NCBI GenBank assembly: GCA_003669055.1
Contig: RAYB01000018.1
Span: forward strand, 25,656 to 89,655
Origin: a bacterium 1XD21-70
GTDB lineage: Bacteria > Bacillota > Clostridia > Lachnospirales > Lachnospiraceae
Reading direction: 5' to 3'
Length of the DNA: 64,000 bases
Under the pieces are notes generated by a model that was given only the letters and a program-made list of their open reading frames with translations, made no database searches and was not told where the DNA came from. A program made the position numbers and the translations under genes. Shown in pieces: positions 44,564-51,978 of this stretch; position 1 is the stretch's first letter; each line of letters opens with the position of its first letter.

Positions 44564-45742
44564 ATGTTTTTTGTTGGCATTGATATTGGTAAAAATAACC
44601 ATGTCGCTTCCATGATGGATGAATCTGGCAAGGTGGTATTTAAGGCTTTTTCCTTTCCCAATACCTCGGACGGCGGACACGCCCTCTTTTCCAAACTTAC
44701 TTCTTATTCTTCCAGCACCGACGACTTTGAAATCGGCATGGAAGCTACCGGGCACTACTGGCTCTCTGTCTACTCGTTTCTTTTTGAAAAGAAGTTCCTT
44801 CTCCACGTCGTCAATCCGATCCAGACGGACGGCTGGCGCAGGGGGACAGAGATCCGCAAGCGCAAAAATGACGTCATTGATTCCGTCCTGATCGCCGACC
44901 TGATCCGTTATGGCCAGTTCGTGGAAACCCGGCTTGCAGACGAGGATTTATTCTCCCTGCGTACCCTGACCCGTTTCCGCACCTATCTGGTGGAATCCAT
45001 CAGTGACTTAAAGCGTAAGGTTGTCTGCGTGCTGGATCAGGTTTTCCCTGAATACCAGTCCATTTTTTCCGACATCTTTGGCAAGACCTCAAAAGAGATC
45101 CTTCTCCAGTTTTCTTCGCCCATTGATTTTGAGTCGGTTTCATCCGAAACCCTGGCCCAACTGCTGGCACAGCTCAGCAGACAGAAAGTCGGCGCTGCGA
45201 AAGCGGAACAGTTAAAAGCTGCCGCATCCTCTTCCTTTGGCGTCACCTTTGCCAAGGACAGCTTCACATTTCAGCTCAGGGCACTGATTGAACAGACTTC
45301 CTTCATTGAAAAACAGGTGAAGGAAACAGAAACCGAAATCGCCGGTATCATGGAAAAACTGGAATCCCCCATTACGACCATTACCGGAATCGGCAATGTC
45401 ACTGGAGCTGCCATTATCAGCGAAATCGGTGACATCTCCAAATTTGACAGCCCCAGAAAACTGGTAGCCTTTGCCGGCCTGGATGCCACCGTCACGCAAT
45501 CCGGTGAATTTGAGGCAGCCCACAATGTAATGAGCAAACGAGGGTCCCCATACCTGCGGAAAGCTGTTTTCCAGTCCGCTTTGATTGCCTCCTTTAAAGA
45601 TCCTGTATTAAGCGTCTATTACCAGAAAAAGAAAGCCGAGGGCAAACACCATTTGACATGCGTTGGCGCTGTTGCCAGAAAAATGTGCAACATCATTTAC
45701 GCTGTCCTGAAAAACAACCAGCCTTATGTTCCTAAAGCTTAA
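44564..45742 (+). CDS. IS110-family transposase/recombinase (392 aa)
   Basis: RuvC-like DEDD domain at the N-terminus (GIDIGKNNH with the first Asp, IGMEATGHYW with the Glu, RKNDVIDSVLIADLIRYG with the last Asp pair), a central helical region, and the C-terminal Tnp domain with TTITGIGNVTGAAIISEIGD, FAGLDATVTQSG and the conserved Ser of MSKRGSPYLRKAVFQ. These enzymes use a bridge RNA to recombine donor and target DNA. GAGGTGG upstream of ATG. Frame intact, so it may be active. Confidence 0.95.
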   Translation: MFFVGIDIGKNNHVASMMDESGKVVFKAFSFPNTSDGGHALFSKLTSYSSSTDDFEIGMEATGHYWLSVYSFLFEKKFLLHVVNPIQTDGWRRGTEIRKRKNDVIDSVLIADLIRYGQFVETRLADEDLFSLRTLTRFRTYLVESISDLKRKVVCVLDQVFPEYQSIFSDIFGKTSKEILLQFSSPIDFESVSSETLAQLLAQLSRQKVGAAKAEQLKAAASSSFGVTFAKDSFTFQLRALIEQTSFIEKQVKETETEIAGIMEKLESPITTITGIGNVTGAAIISEIGDISKFDSPRKLVAFAGLDATVTQSGEFEAAHNVMSKRGSPYLRKAVFQSALIASFKDPVLSVYYQKKKAEGKHHLTCVGAVARKMCNIIYAVLKNNQPYVPKA

Positions 45743-45825
45743 AGCAGAGTTCTCCTACTCCGGCTTGCCTGACAGCAGGCCTTGTTGTCGTGTTGTTTTT
45801 TCTTCCATAATTCCTCTTAATTTTT

Positions 45826-46794
45826 TCACTTTTCTACTTGACTTTTAATAGTTGGTCTTTCCTTTGTGTGTCGCTGTTCCTGCTTTAGCTGTGCCAGCAC
45901 CTCCGGCGGGATACGGTCAACAAACCGCTGGATATTGTATAGCTCGCTTTCCAGCTTTGCCCGTTCCATTTTGTCTTTCATCTTGCCGCTTTCGCTGGCT
46001 TTTGCTCTGGCTTCCAGCTTCTTGTTTTCTTCCAACAGGTCATTGATCGTGACCCTGTATTTTTTAAGCTGCCCGGAGAAATCCTCCATCTTCGGAAACC
46101 ACTTTTTCAGCATGGAAATGGCTTCCTCTTTTTTCTTTCCGGCATTGAATGGGGTAATATCGTCCAGCGCCGCTTCAATCGCTTTTGCCTGTTTGGAGAG
46201 AGAAACCGCCTGTTTGAACAGCCGGGTGGGGATATGCTTCCGTCCTGTCTTGCTGGCGCTTTCCCCACGCTCCAAATCCGGGTATTTCTCTACCATGTAG
46301 GCGTGAAAATCGTCCTGCCACTTCGTCAGGTTTGCCCGGTTGCCTAAGATCTCTTTGGCGCACAGGCGGTTGTCCTGCGTCAGCGGGACAAAGGTCAAAT
46401 GCAGGTGGGGCGTTTTCTCGTCCATGTGTACCACCGCCGACACGATATTTTCCCGGCCTACCCGGTCAATAAGGAAGTTCGCCGCCCGTTGGAAAAACGC
46501 CTGTATCTCCTTTGGGTGCTTGCCCTTGAAAAACTCCGGGCTGGCGGTGATCAGCGTATCGACAAACCGGGTGCTGTCCTTGCGGGTACGGCAGCCAGCC
46601 TGTTCAATGCGGTTTTGAATGAAGTGGTAGTATCTGCCCTCCGGCTTGACGATGTGGAAGTTGTACTTGCTCCGGCTGGTATCAATGTCGGGATTGCTGG
46701 CGTATTGCTCTTTCTGTCTTTCGTGGTGGGCTTCCAGCGGCCTTGCCGGATTGCCCTTGTGCTTCTCAAATCGCAAAATTGCGTGTTGTGCCAT
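45826..46794 (-). CDS. MobV/Pre-type relaxase (322 aa)
   Basis: Plasmid mobilization relaxase with the family motif VVHMDEKTPHLHL (about residues 125-137) and N-terminal HAILRFEKHKG. The C-terminal third is a Lys/Glu-rich coiled coil. ATG 46794 follows AAAGGAG; the longer frame lacks a ribosome binding site. It nicks the element at oriT so that a helper conjugation system can transfer it. The oriT has not been located; the hairpins near 47901-48165 are candidates. Confidence 0.93.
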   Translation of the reverse strand: MAQHAILRFEKHKGNPARPLEAHHERQKEQYASNPDIDTSRSKYNFHIVKPEGRYYHFIQNRIEQAGCRTRKDSTRFVDTLITASPEFFKGKHPKEIQAFFQRAANFLIDRVGRENIVSAVVHMDEKTPHLHLTFVPLTQDNRLCAKEILGNRANLTKWQDDFHAYMVEKYPDLERGESASKTGRKHIPTRLFKQAVSLSKQAKAIEAALDDITPFNAGKKKEEAISMLKKWFPKMEDFSGQLKKYRVTINDLLEENKKLEARAKASESGKMKDKMERAKLESELYNIQRFVDRIPPEVLAQLKQEQRHTKERPTIKSQVEK

Positions 46795-47016
46795 TGAACT
46801 CCTTTCCCCATTCCTTTCCCATCCGGGACTTTTCCACAGGAAAAATCCCGCCCAAAATAGCTCTGATAGGATTGGAATGGATAAGATATAAATAAATCTT
46901 TTTAATCTTTGTATTTCTATATACCGTCCGGTTTCGGTACTCCAAGAGGGCTGATTTTCGTACCCCATGAGTACGGTTTTCAGCCCTCCGGCGTACCATA
47001 ACGGGATTTCAAGAAA

Positions 47017-47376
47017 TCAGGGATTGGAACCGCCTTCATAGGATTTTGGGTATATGCGGTTGGGTTTTCCACAGCCCTGTTTCTTAATATCTATCAGTTC
47101 TGCGTACTGCAACTCCCGCAAAGTGTTTACCGCCTTTTGCCGCCCGCAATGGAGCAGCTCTACCACCTCACAGATGGGATAGTACAGATAAATGCGCCCG
47201 TACTCGTCAGCCCAGCCGTTCTTACGGGATAGGTCTGTCCGGCGCAGGATAAAGGCGTACAGCAGCTTTGCTTCGTTGGATAGCGGCTGATAGGTGGGTG
47301 CTTCAAACAGGAAATTGGGGAGCTGGGTAAAGCTCTGCGCTTTCTCCTGTTGATAGCGATAGATAAATTTAGTCAT
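47017..47376 (-). CDS. RepA N-terminal domain replication initiator-like protein (119 aa)
   Basis: RepA_N-type winged helix: FTQLPNFLFEAPTYQPLSNEAKLLYAFILRRTDLS, then YGRIYLYYPICEVVELLHCGRQKAVNTLRELQ. Only the N-terminal domain is present, the usual form in mobilizable elements of this type, where it may help replicate the circular form after excision. Same strand as the relaxase. Confidence 0.85.
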   Translation of the reverse strand: MTKFIYRYQQEKAQSFTQLPNFLFEAPTYQPLSNEAKLLYAFILRRTDLSRKNGWADEYGRIYLYYPICEVVELLHCGRQKAVNTLRELQYAELIDIKKQGCGKPNRIYPKSYEGGSNP

Positions 47377-47487
47377 GGTATCTTTTGTGGACGGTTAGAA
47401 GCCCTGTTTTGGGCGTGGGTGATAAAGAATACCACCTACCCCTGTTTAGCGTCTGCAAAGCCCTGTAAATACAGGCTTTTTTGACCC

Positions 47488-47900
47488 CTAATTGTCCACG
47501 CTTGCCCTCCGTTTCCGTTCACTTTCTGCTTTCTGCCGCCTGTGAACTTTGGCGGCGCAGTCCGGGCAATACTTTGCCCGGTTGGAGCCGGGAACAAAGA
47601 CTCGGCCGCAGACAGCGCAGCGTTTGGTGTCCTTATCCCGGAATATCTCTGCTTCCAGCGTCCGATCCAGTGGCAGGACAGCAAAACGGAAATGTGTGCA
47701 GCAGACCGAGAAAGAGATCGTCTGCGGACAGATACAGGTATCGCCATCGTCCAAGACAAGACAGTTGCCGCTATCGCAGTTGCAGCACTCCCGCCGGATG
47801 AGGGCGCTGGCCTGTTTCCTCTGCGCCGGGTCATGCGGTACAGGGAGCCGTCCGGCTTACGCTCTAACGGCGGCAACTTTTGGTTGTTGCTGTTTTTCAT
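47488..47900 (-). pseudogene. cysteine-rich VLP-domain protein, frameshifted
   Basis: The N-terminus MKNSNNQKLPPLERKPDGSL (frame 1) and the rest (other frame: RKQASALIRRECCNCDSGNC, then CICPQTISFSVCC, RCAVCGRVFVPGSNRAKYCPDC) together make one Cys-rich protein that normally sits upstream of repA/mob in such elements. The break is at about 47827-47831, where the coding strand reads ATGACCCGGCGC; one more C would restore the frame (MTPAQRKQ). A one-base loss in a C run explains it; a sequencing error is also possible. An internal ATG at 47754 could still give the Cys-rich C-terminal 88 residues. Confidence 0.75.
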
Positions 47901-48000
47901 GTGCGTCCTCCGCTTTCATTGTCCGATTGCCGTTCTCCCCCGAAAAGGCTTCCTGCCCCATTTCTGCGGCGTATCCCAGCATTGGCACGCTCCCCGCAGC

Positions 48001-48021
48001 TTCGGGACAACTTGTCCCGAA
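48001..48021. repeat. 21-bp palindrome, copy 1
   Basis: Arms TTCGGGACAA and TTGTCCCGAA around a single C. The same arms occur at 51351-51371 around a T. Confidence 0.85.
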
Positions 48022-48126
48022 GTCAGATCATGGCGGTGCTTCCCCAGCCAGGGCTATTCCTTTTCGGACGGTCATTCTGTTTTCAAGGTGCAGCTCATCG
48101 ATGAACTGCCTTAAGTCTACACGAAA

Positions 48127-48164
48127 AAAATGCAATTCCCGGATTCTTGCGAGAATTGCATTTC
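48127..48164. terminator. stem-loop, possible two-way terminator
   Basis: TGCAATTC (48131-48138) pairs with GAATTGCA (48153-48160), flanked by A-run and T-rich bases. Further TTGCA-type half sites follow up to the -35 of the Xre gene, so it may also be an operator. Confidence 0.5.
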
Positions 48165-48186
48165 TTTGAAGTTTACACTTTGGAAA

Positions 48187-48214
48187 TTGCATTTTTGCAA
48201 TTTTGCGGTATAAT
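48187..48214 (+). promoter_or_regulatory. promoter of the element's Xre gene
   Basis: TTGCAT (48187-48192), 16 bp, TATAAT (48209-48214), then GGAGGAGG before ATG 48241. Confidence 0.7.
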
Positions 48215-48240
48215 GGAAATATGCGGAGGAGGTGCGCACT

Positions 48241-49053
48241 ATGGCCTTATTACCCGGAACACCCGGACAGCGGATTTCTGATCTATGCAACGGCAACCAT
48301 ATCACGCAAAAAGAGCTTGCGGAGAGGATACATGTTTCTGCTTCCCAGTTGAGCCGCATTGTCAGCGGGGAAACAAAGACGGTCAGCAGCGATATTCTCA
48401 TAGGCGTTGCCGATGTGTTTAAGGTATCCACTGACTACATACTGGGCTTGTCCAACATAAGCGTCCGCAAAAGCTATGACATATCCGAGCTGGGTTTGTC
48501 CGAGGGCGCTGTAAAAGGGCTTGTGACGGGTGCGGTAGATGTAGAAATCCTCAACCGCCTGATGGAGCATAAGAACTTCCCCCGGCTGATAAGCCTGATA
48601 CGGATTTACTTTCAGGACACGGTGGCAATGGGGATTATGACCCGAAATCAGATAATCGACATGGCAACCACGCCTTTGTCCGACCTGATGAAAGAACACC
48701 CGGAAAACCGGGCGGAAGCAAGGCAGGATTTGCAGTTTTTGAACGCCCAAAAGCTGGGCGACCATGAAGCGGAAATAGAGAAAATTAAGAGCGTGTTCCT
48801 CTCCATCCTGCGGGATATTAAGAAAGACATAGACAGCGGCGAGCAGCCGGGAGAAACAGCTACCGCCGCCATACTTCAGACCATGCAGGAAGCGGTAAAA
48901 GGTCATGCGCAGGAGCCGCTTTCCATGGACGATGTAACGGATATACTTGCCGGACAGATCGAACAGGTAGCCCCGATGGACGAGGAATCCGCCGACCTGT
49001 TCCGGCAGTTGATGAAGAAGATGATGGAACAGACGGGCAAGGAAACAGATTGA
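48241..49053 (+). CDS. Xre-family regulator of the element (270 aa)
   Basis: N-terminal helix-turn-helix (about residues 5-65: GQRISDLCNGNHITQKELAERIHVSASQLSRIVSGE, then ILIGVADVFKVSTDYILGLSN). The long helical C-terminal part has no known motif. ATG 48241 follows GGAGGAGG. It opens the rightward transcription unit and is probably the element's own regulator, with TTGCAAT-like sites at its promoter as candidate operators. Confidence 0.88.
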   Translation: MALLPGTPGQRISDLCNGNHITQKELAERIHVSASQLSRIVSGETKTVSSDILIGVADVFKVSTDYILGLSNISVRKSYDISELGLSEGAVKGLVTGAVDVEILNRLMEHKNFPRLISLIRIYFQDTVAMGIMTRNQIIDMATTPLSDLMKEHPENRAEARQDLQFLNAQKLGDHEAEIEKIKSVFLSILRDIKKDIDSGEQPGETATAAILQTMQEAVKGHAQEPLSMDDVTDILAGQIEQVAPMDEESADLFRQLMKKMMEQTGKETD

Positions 49054-49102
49054 TGAAATTCTCCGTGTGGCAGAGAGAAAATAATTTAAAAGAGGAAATG
49101 TT

Positions 49103-49702
49103 ATGCGTAAAGCTTTGTTATATATACATGGAAAGGGCGGTAGCTCTAAAGAAACCGAACAGTTAAAACCGTTTTGCGATGGCTATGATATTCACGGAAT
49201 TGATCTTTCTGATTTTACCCCGTGGGGAACAGAAGAACAAATCCAAACAGCTTTTGAACGGCTGAAAAAGGAATACGATTGCGTTTCGATTGTGGGTAAC
49301 AGCATCGGTGCATATTTCTCTATGTTCGCTTTACAAAATAGTTCAGTCGAAAAAGCCTTCTTCATTTCACCTATACTGGATATGGAAAGACTCATCCTTG
49401 ATATGATGATGTGGGCGAATGTGACAGAAAAAGAATTGCAGGAACAGGGAACGATTCAAACCGAATTTGGCGAAACACTTTCCTGGGAGTATTTGTCTTT
49501 TGTTAGAGATCATCCCATCCATTGGAAAACACCCACAGTAATCTTGTATGCAGAGCATGATAATATGACTTCGCAGAAAATAGTAGATAGTTTTGTAAGT
49601 ACACATCAAGCCAAACTGACAGTCATGCCCAAAGGGGAACATTGGTTCCACACCTCTGAACAGCTTGCGTTTTTGGGTGAATGGTTAAAAGGTGTTTGCT
49701 GA
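49103..49702 (+). CDS. alpha/beta-hydrolase (199 aa), element cargo
   Basis: Small alpha/beta-fold hydrolase of the RBBP9/YdeN style. HGKGGSSKE forms the oxyanion loop, Ser67 in VGNSIGAYFS is the nucleophile, Asp in YAEHDNMTS and His in PKGEHWFHT complete the triad. It is AT-rich compared with the element backbone. First of three cargo genes with short gaps; the GNAT gene starts 29 bases after its stop. Substrate unknown. Confidence 0.82.
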   Translation: MRKALLYIHGKGGSSKETEQLKPFCDGYDIHGIDLSDFTPWGTEEQIQTAFERLKKEYDCVSIVGNSIGAYFSMFALQNSSVEKAFFISPILDMERLILDMMMWANVTEKELQEQGTIQTEFGETLSWEYLSFVRDHPIHWKTPTVILYAEHDNMTSQKIVDSFVSTHQAKLTVMPKGEHWFHTSEQLAFLGEWLKGVC

Positions 49703-49731
49703 TAAATCTAATACTTACGGAGAGAAATGAA

Positions 49732-50262
49732 ATGTGCAAGTTATCATTAGCCAGACCCTCTAAACAATATGCAGAACAAGTCATGTTGTATAAAGAAGAA
49801 ATGTTGCAAAATGGAGATAGCTTTGACGGCTGTGCAGGTCTTGAAGAAGTATCGTCATTTGAGGAATGGATTGATTTTGAGACGAGATTAAGGTCAAAAT
49901 ATAAGGGCGAATATGTTCCATCAGAAGTGTTTTTAGCTGTAAGAGAAAAAGATAACTGTGTTGTCGGCATCATTGATTTTAGACACCCGCTATCTGATTT
50001 TCTCTTTCGCTTTGGCGGCAATATCGGATATAGCGTTCGCCCATCAGAACGACAGAAAGGTTATGCGTCTGAAATGCTTAGATTGATTTTGCCGATTTGT
50101 CGTGACTTTGGCGAAAACAAGGTTTTATTAACTTGCGATAAAAGGAATGTGGCATCACAGAAAACGATTGTAAAAAACGGTGGTGTGTTAGAAAAAGAAA
50201 TCGTCGATACAGTAGGTCTAAGTGAAAGTGGTATTATTCAACGATACTGGATTTCAATATAG
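49732..50262 (+). CDS. GNAT-family N-acetyltransferase (176 aa), element cargo
   Basis: GNAT fold with the acetyl-CoA loop in GYSVRPSERQKGYASEML (R/Q-x-x-G-x-A, about residues 105-122), preceded by VFLAVREKDNCVVGIIDFRH and followed by LLTCDKRNVASQKTIVKNGGVLEKE, the usual final motif. ATG 49732 has CGGAGAG upstream; an overlapping upstream start would run into the hydrolase gene. The substrate may be an amine, an amino acid or an antibiotic; nothing decides it. Confidence 0.85.
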   Translation: MCKLSLARPSKQYAEQVMLYKEEMLQNGDSFDGCAGLEEVSSFEEWIDFETRLRSKYKGEYVPSEVFLAVREKDNCVVGIIDFRHPLSDFLFRFGGNIGYSVRPSERQKGYASEMLRLILPICRDFGENKVLLTCDKRNVASQKTIVKNGGVLEKEIVDTVGLSESGIIQRYWISI

Positions 50263-50333
50263 CGTCTTTATAGCGTCTTTCATAATTTCCTGTTTGGAGA
50301 ACTGGATAAATTTCATTTTGGAGAGGAATGTAT

Positions 50334-51173
50334 ATGGTTTTGAAAGTAGCTGTTTTGCAAAAGCGCTCTTTGAATAGAGAGATGTCAAAGAATGTCAATA
50401 TAATAATCTCATATATGAAAAGTGCCGCTGAGAACAAAGCAGACATATTGCTGTTGCCGGAGTGTTTTATTACAGGATATGAATTGCCGATAGAAAATAA
50501 AAATGCGCTTGCAGATGATAGCAGACTCATTAAAACGCTATGTACTGCTGCGCAAAAGCTGCAAATAGGTGTGGTTGCGACAGCATTTACACAAGGTAAA
50601 ACAACGCCGCAAAATTCTGCGTTTATTATTGATAAAACCGGTAATGTTTTGATGAAGTATTCTAAAGTCCATACTTGTGATTTTGCCGACGAAAGATGTT
50701 TGGAAAGCGGAGATGAATTTAAGGTATGCGATTTTCACGGAATCAAAATAGGCGTTATGATTTGTTATGACAGAGAATATCCCGAAAGTGCCAGAGTTCT
50801 TATGCTTAAAGGAGCGGAGATTATTTTAGTCCCTAATGACTGTGGAGCAATGAGACCGCGTGTTCAAGCACTTTCTACCCGTGCCTACGAAAATATGATA
50901 GGTATTGTAATGGCAAATCCTAATGGTGAAAATCAGGGAAATTCGTGTGCATTTAGTCCAATTTGCTGGGATAGAAATGGAGTGTGTGTCGATAATAAAA
51001 TTTTTTTGGCAGACGAAATGACAGAGGGATTGTATTACGCAAGTTTTGATATGGAGCAACTCCGTTCTTATCGTGAACGAGAAATGATGGGAAATACATT
51101 TCGTAAAGTCAAAGCGTATGGAGATTTATTAGCAGATAAAATTGAAGCCCCTTTTATTCGTGAGAGACAATAA
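50334..51173 (+). CDS. carbon-nitrogen hydrolase (nitrilase superfamily, 279 aa), element cargo
   Basis: The Glu-Lys-Cys triad is intact: Glu43 (LLLPECFITG), Lys111 (YSKVH) and Cys144 (GVMICYDREYPE). The rest follows the family (GAEIILVPNDCG, STRAYENMIGIVMAN). It may be an amidase, N-carbamoylase or omega-amidase. ATG 50334 suits the GGAGAGG site better than ATG 50328. Last gene of the cargo trio, with AT-rich composition like its two neighbours, so the three probably arrived together. Confidence 0.87.
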   Translation: MVLKVAVLQKRSLNREMSKNVNIIISYMKSAAENKADILLLPECFITGYELPIENKNALADDSRLIKTLCTAAQKLQIGVVATAFTQGKTTPQNSAFIIDKTGNVLMKYSKVHTCDFADERCLESGDEFKVCDFHGIKIGVMICYDREYPESARVLMLKGAEIILVPNDCGAMRPRVQALSTRAYENMIGIVMANPNGENQGNSCAFSPICWDRNGVCVDNKIFLADEMTEGLYYASFDMEQLRSYREREMMGNTFRKVKAYGDLLADKIEAPFIRERQ

Positions 51174-51213
51174 AATTAGATTTACCTGAGATATAGCAAA
51201 ATCGAGCGAAGCT

Positions 51214-51256
51214 GTCAACGGTCAAGATAAACGGCGCTTACAGCGCCGCCGTTGAC
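51214..51256. repeat. nested inverted repeat
   Basis: GTCAACGG (51214-51221) pairs with CCGTTGAC (51249-51256). Inside, CGGCGCT (51232-51238) pairs with AGCGCCG (51242-51248). Confidence 0.7.
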
Positions 51257-51350
51257 CGCTCCACCCGGTTTTGCTGATGAGTAATCAAGGCGGGAAAGCC
51301 CTAAAATGGCTTCCCGCCCATTTCAATTTTGGGAAGAGTGTGACCACAAG

Positions 51351-51371
51351 TTCGGGACAATTTGTCCCGAA
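51351..51371. repeat. 21-bp palindrome, copy 2
   Basis: Same arms as the copy at 48001-48021 (TTCGGGACAA, TTGTCCCGAA) around a T. The two copies flank the Xre and cargo genes. Confidence 0.85.
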
Positions 51372-51612
51372 ATCCGGCGTGGGACGAGGGACGGGGGCTT
51401 TCATATACGCCCTGTCTGCTGATGAAATCAGCCCTTTGTTTCCGGCTTCCCGGCCCCAAACAAAGCCCTGTTTTCCTGCTGCTTCAAATGTGCTTGCCTT
51501 TCCCGGTGGCAACCTCATTTTCGCAGCAACGCCGACAGAGCGTATAACACACTACACTTTGCAAGCAAAGTCGTGTGCCAAATGGGGGCCGCTGCCCCCT
51601 TTGGAAACCCCC

Positions 51613-51664
51613 ACAAGAAAAGGCGATACGCCCCCTCTGCGGGGTTCATATCGCCTTTTCTTGT
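51613..51664. terminator. strong two-way terminator near the right end
   Basis: Perfect 16-bp arms, ACAAGAAAAGGCGATA (51613-51628) and its complement (51649-51664), with inner CCCC/GGGG pairing. T-rich and A-rich arm ends suit termination from either side. Confidence 0.75.
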
Positions 51665-51719
51665 TATCCAGCCCTCCGGCTGTATCTATCGAGCAAAAGC
51701 AAGCGAGGTTGTGGTGTGG

Positions 51720-51739
51720 TATCTTTAACTGCGGGAAAC
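51720..51739 (-). repeat. right terminal inverted repeat
   Basis: Reads TATCTTTAACTGCGGGAAAC on the plus strand. Its reverse complement matches the left end at 42213-42232 in 18 of 20 positions. Confidence 0.88.
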
Positions 51740-51853
51740 TCCGCTTTCCCATTTTGATACGGCCTGCCTTGAAACACCGACTTTATCCGCAAGCTGTTCC
51801 TGTGAGTATCCTTTCTGTTTTCGTAAATATTGTATTCTGTCTGCGATATTCAT
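51740..51853 (-). pseudogene. N-terminal part of the split Xre regulator
   Basis: ATG 51853 with AAAGGAG upstream starts [20 protein letters not shown], then [18 protein letters not shown], a full first part of an Xre helix-turn-helix. The frame stops being homologous exactly where the element's right repeat begins. The continuation QSTPDLEK lies at 42208 and leftward. Promoter and start are on this side, so a truncated DNA-binding peptide could still be made. Confidence 0.92.
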
Positions 51854-51978
51854 TGCCAGCACTCCTTTTCTTTTGATTAAAGAATAGCATTTCCATTGGT
51901 TGCTTTGCCACCATCTACACTTGGAAATGTGTCAACCAATAGTTTCTATCCTGTTAATTAAATAATGTACAGGCTATT

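Larger units (their letters stand above)
44270..45800 (+). mobile_element. IS110-family insertion within the larger element
   Basis: One IS110-type transposase with about 300 bases of non-coding sequence on its left and a short right flank. IS110 elements lack terminal inverted repeats, so the ends cannot be fixed here; the given limits are approximate. It lies between the TnpW-like gene and the relaxase and has not visibly destroyed either. Confidence 0.75.
47901..48240. other. regulatory gap between divergent halves of the element
   Basis: No gene seen. It holds a 21-bp palindrome (48001-48021), a stem-loop (48127-48164) and the promoter of the Xre gene. Confidence 0.6.
51174..51719. other. 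hairpin-rich non-coding right end of the element
   Basis: About 550 bases without a credible gene, but with many inverted repeats: nested stems at 51214-51256, the 21-bp palindrome at 51351-51371, a stem around 51550-51576 (CACTTTGC/GCAAAGT) and a 16-bp stem at 51613-51664. It may contain oriT, a single-strand origin or insulation against host transcription. Confidence 0.6.
42211..51739. mobile_element. 9.5-kb mobilizable transposon with serine recombinase and MobV relaxase, inserted in an xre gene
   Basis: The limits follow from the split host gene and from 20-bp imperfect inverted repeats at both ends (18 of 20 match). The host sequence resumes exactly, with TCC present at both junctions (42209-42211, 51740-51742). 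This allows a 2-bp crossover at TC/GA, the dinucleotide known for TnpX/TndX-type large serine recombinases. Contents from left: recombinase, small TnpW-like protein, IS110 insertion, MobV relaxase, RepA-like initiator, frameshifted Cys-rich protein (all leftward); then Xre regulator and three cargo genes (rightward); then a hairpin-rich end. No conjugation machinery is present, so it must be mobilized in trans. Confidence 0.9.
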
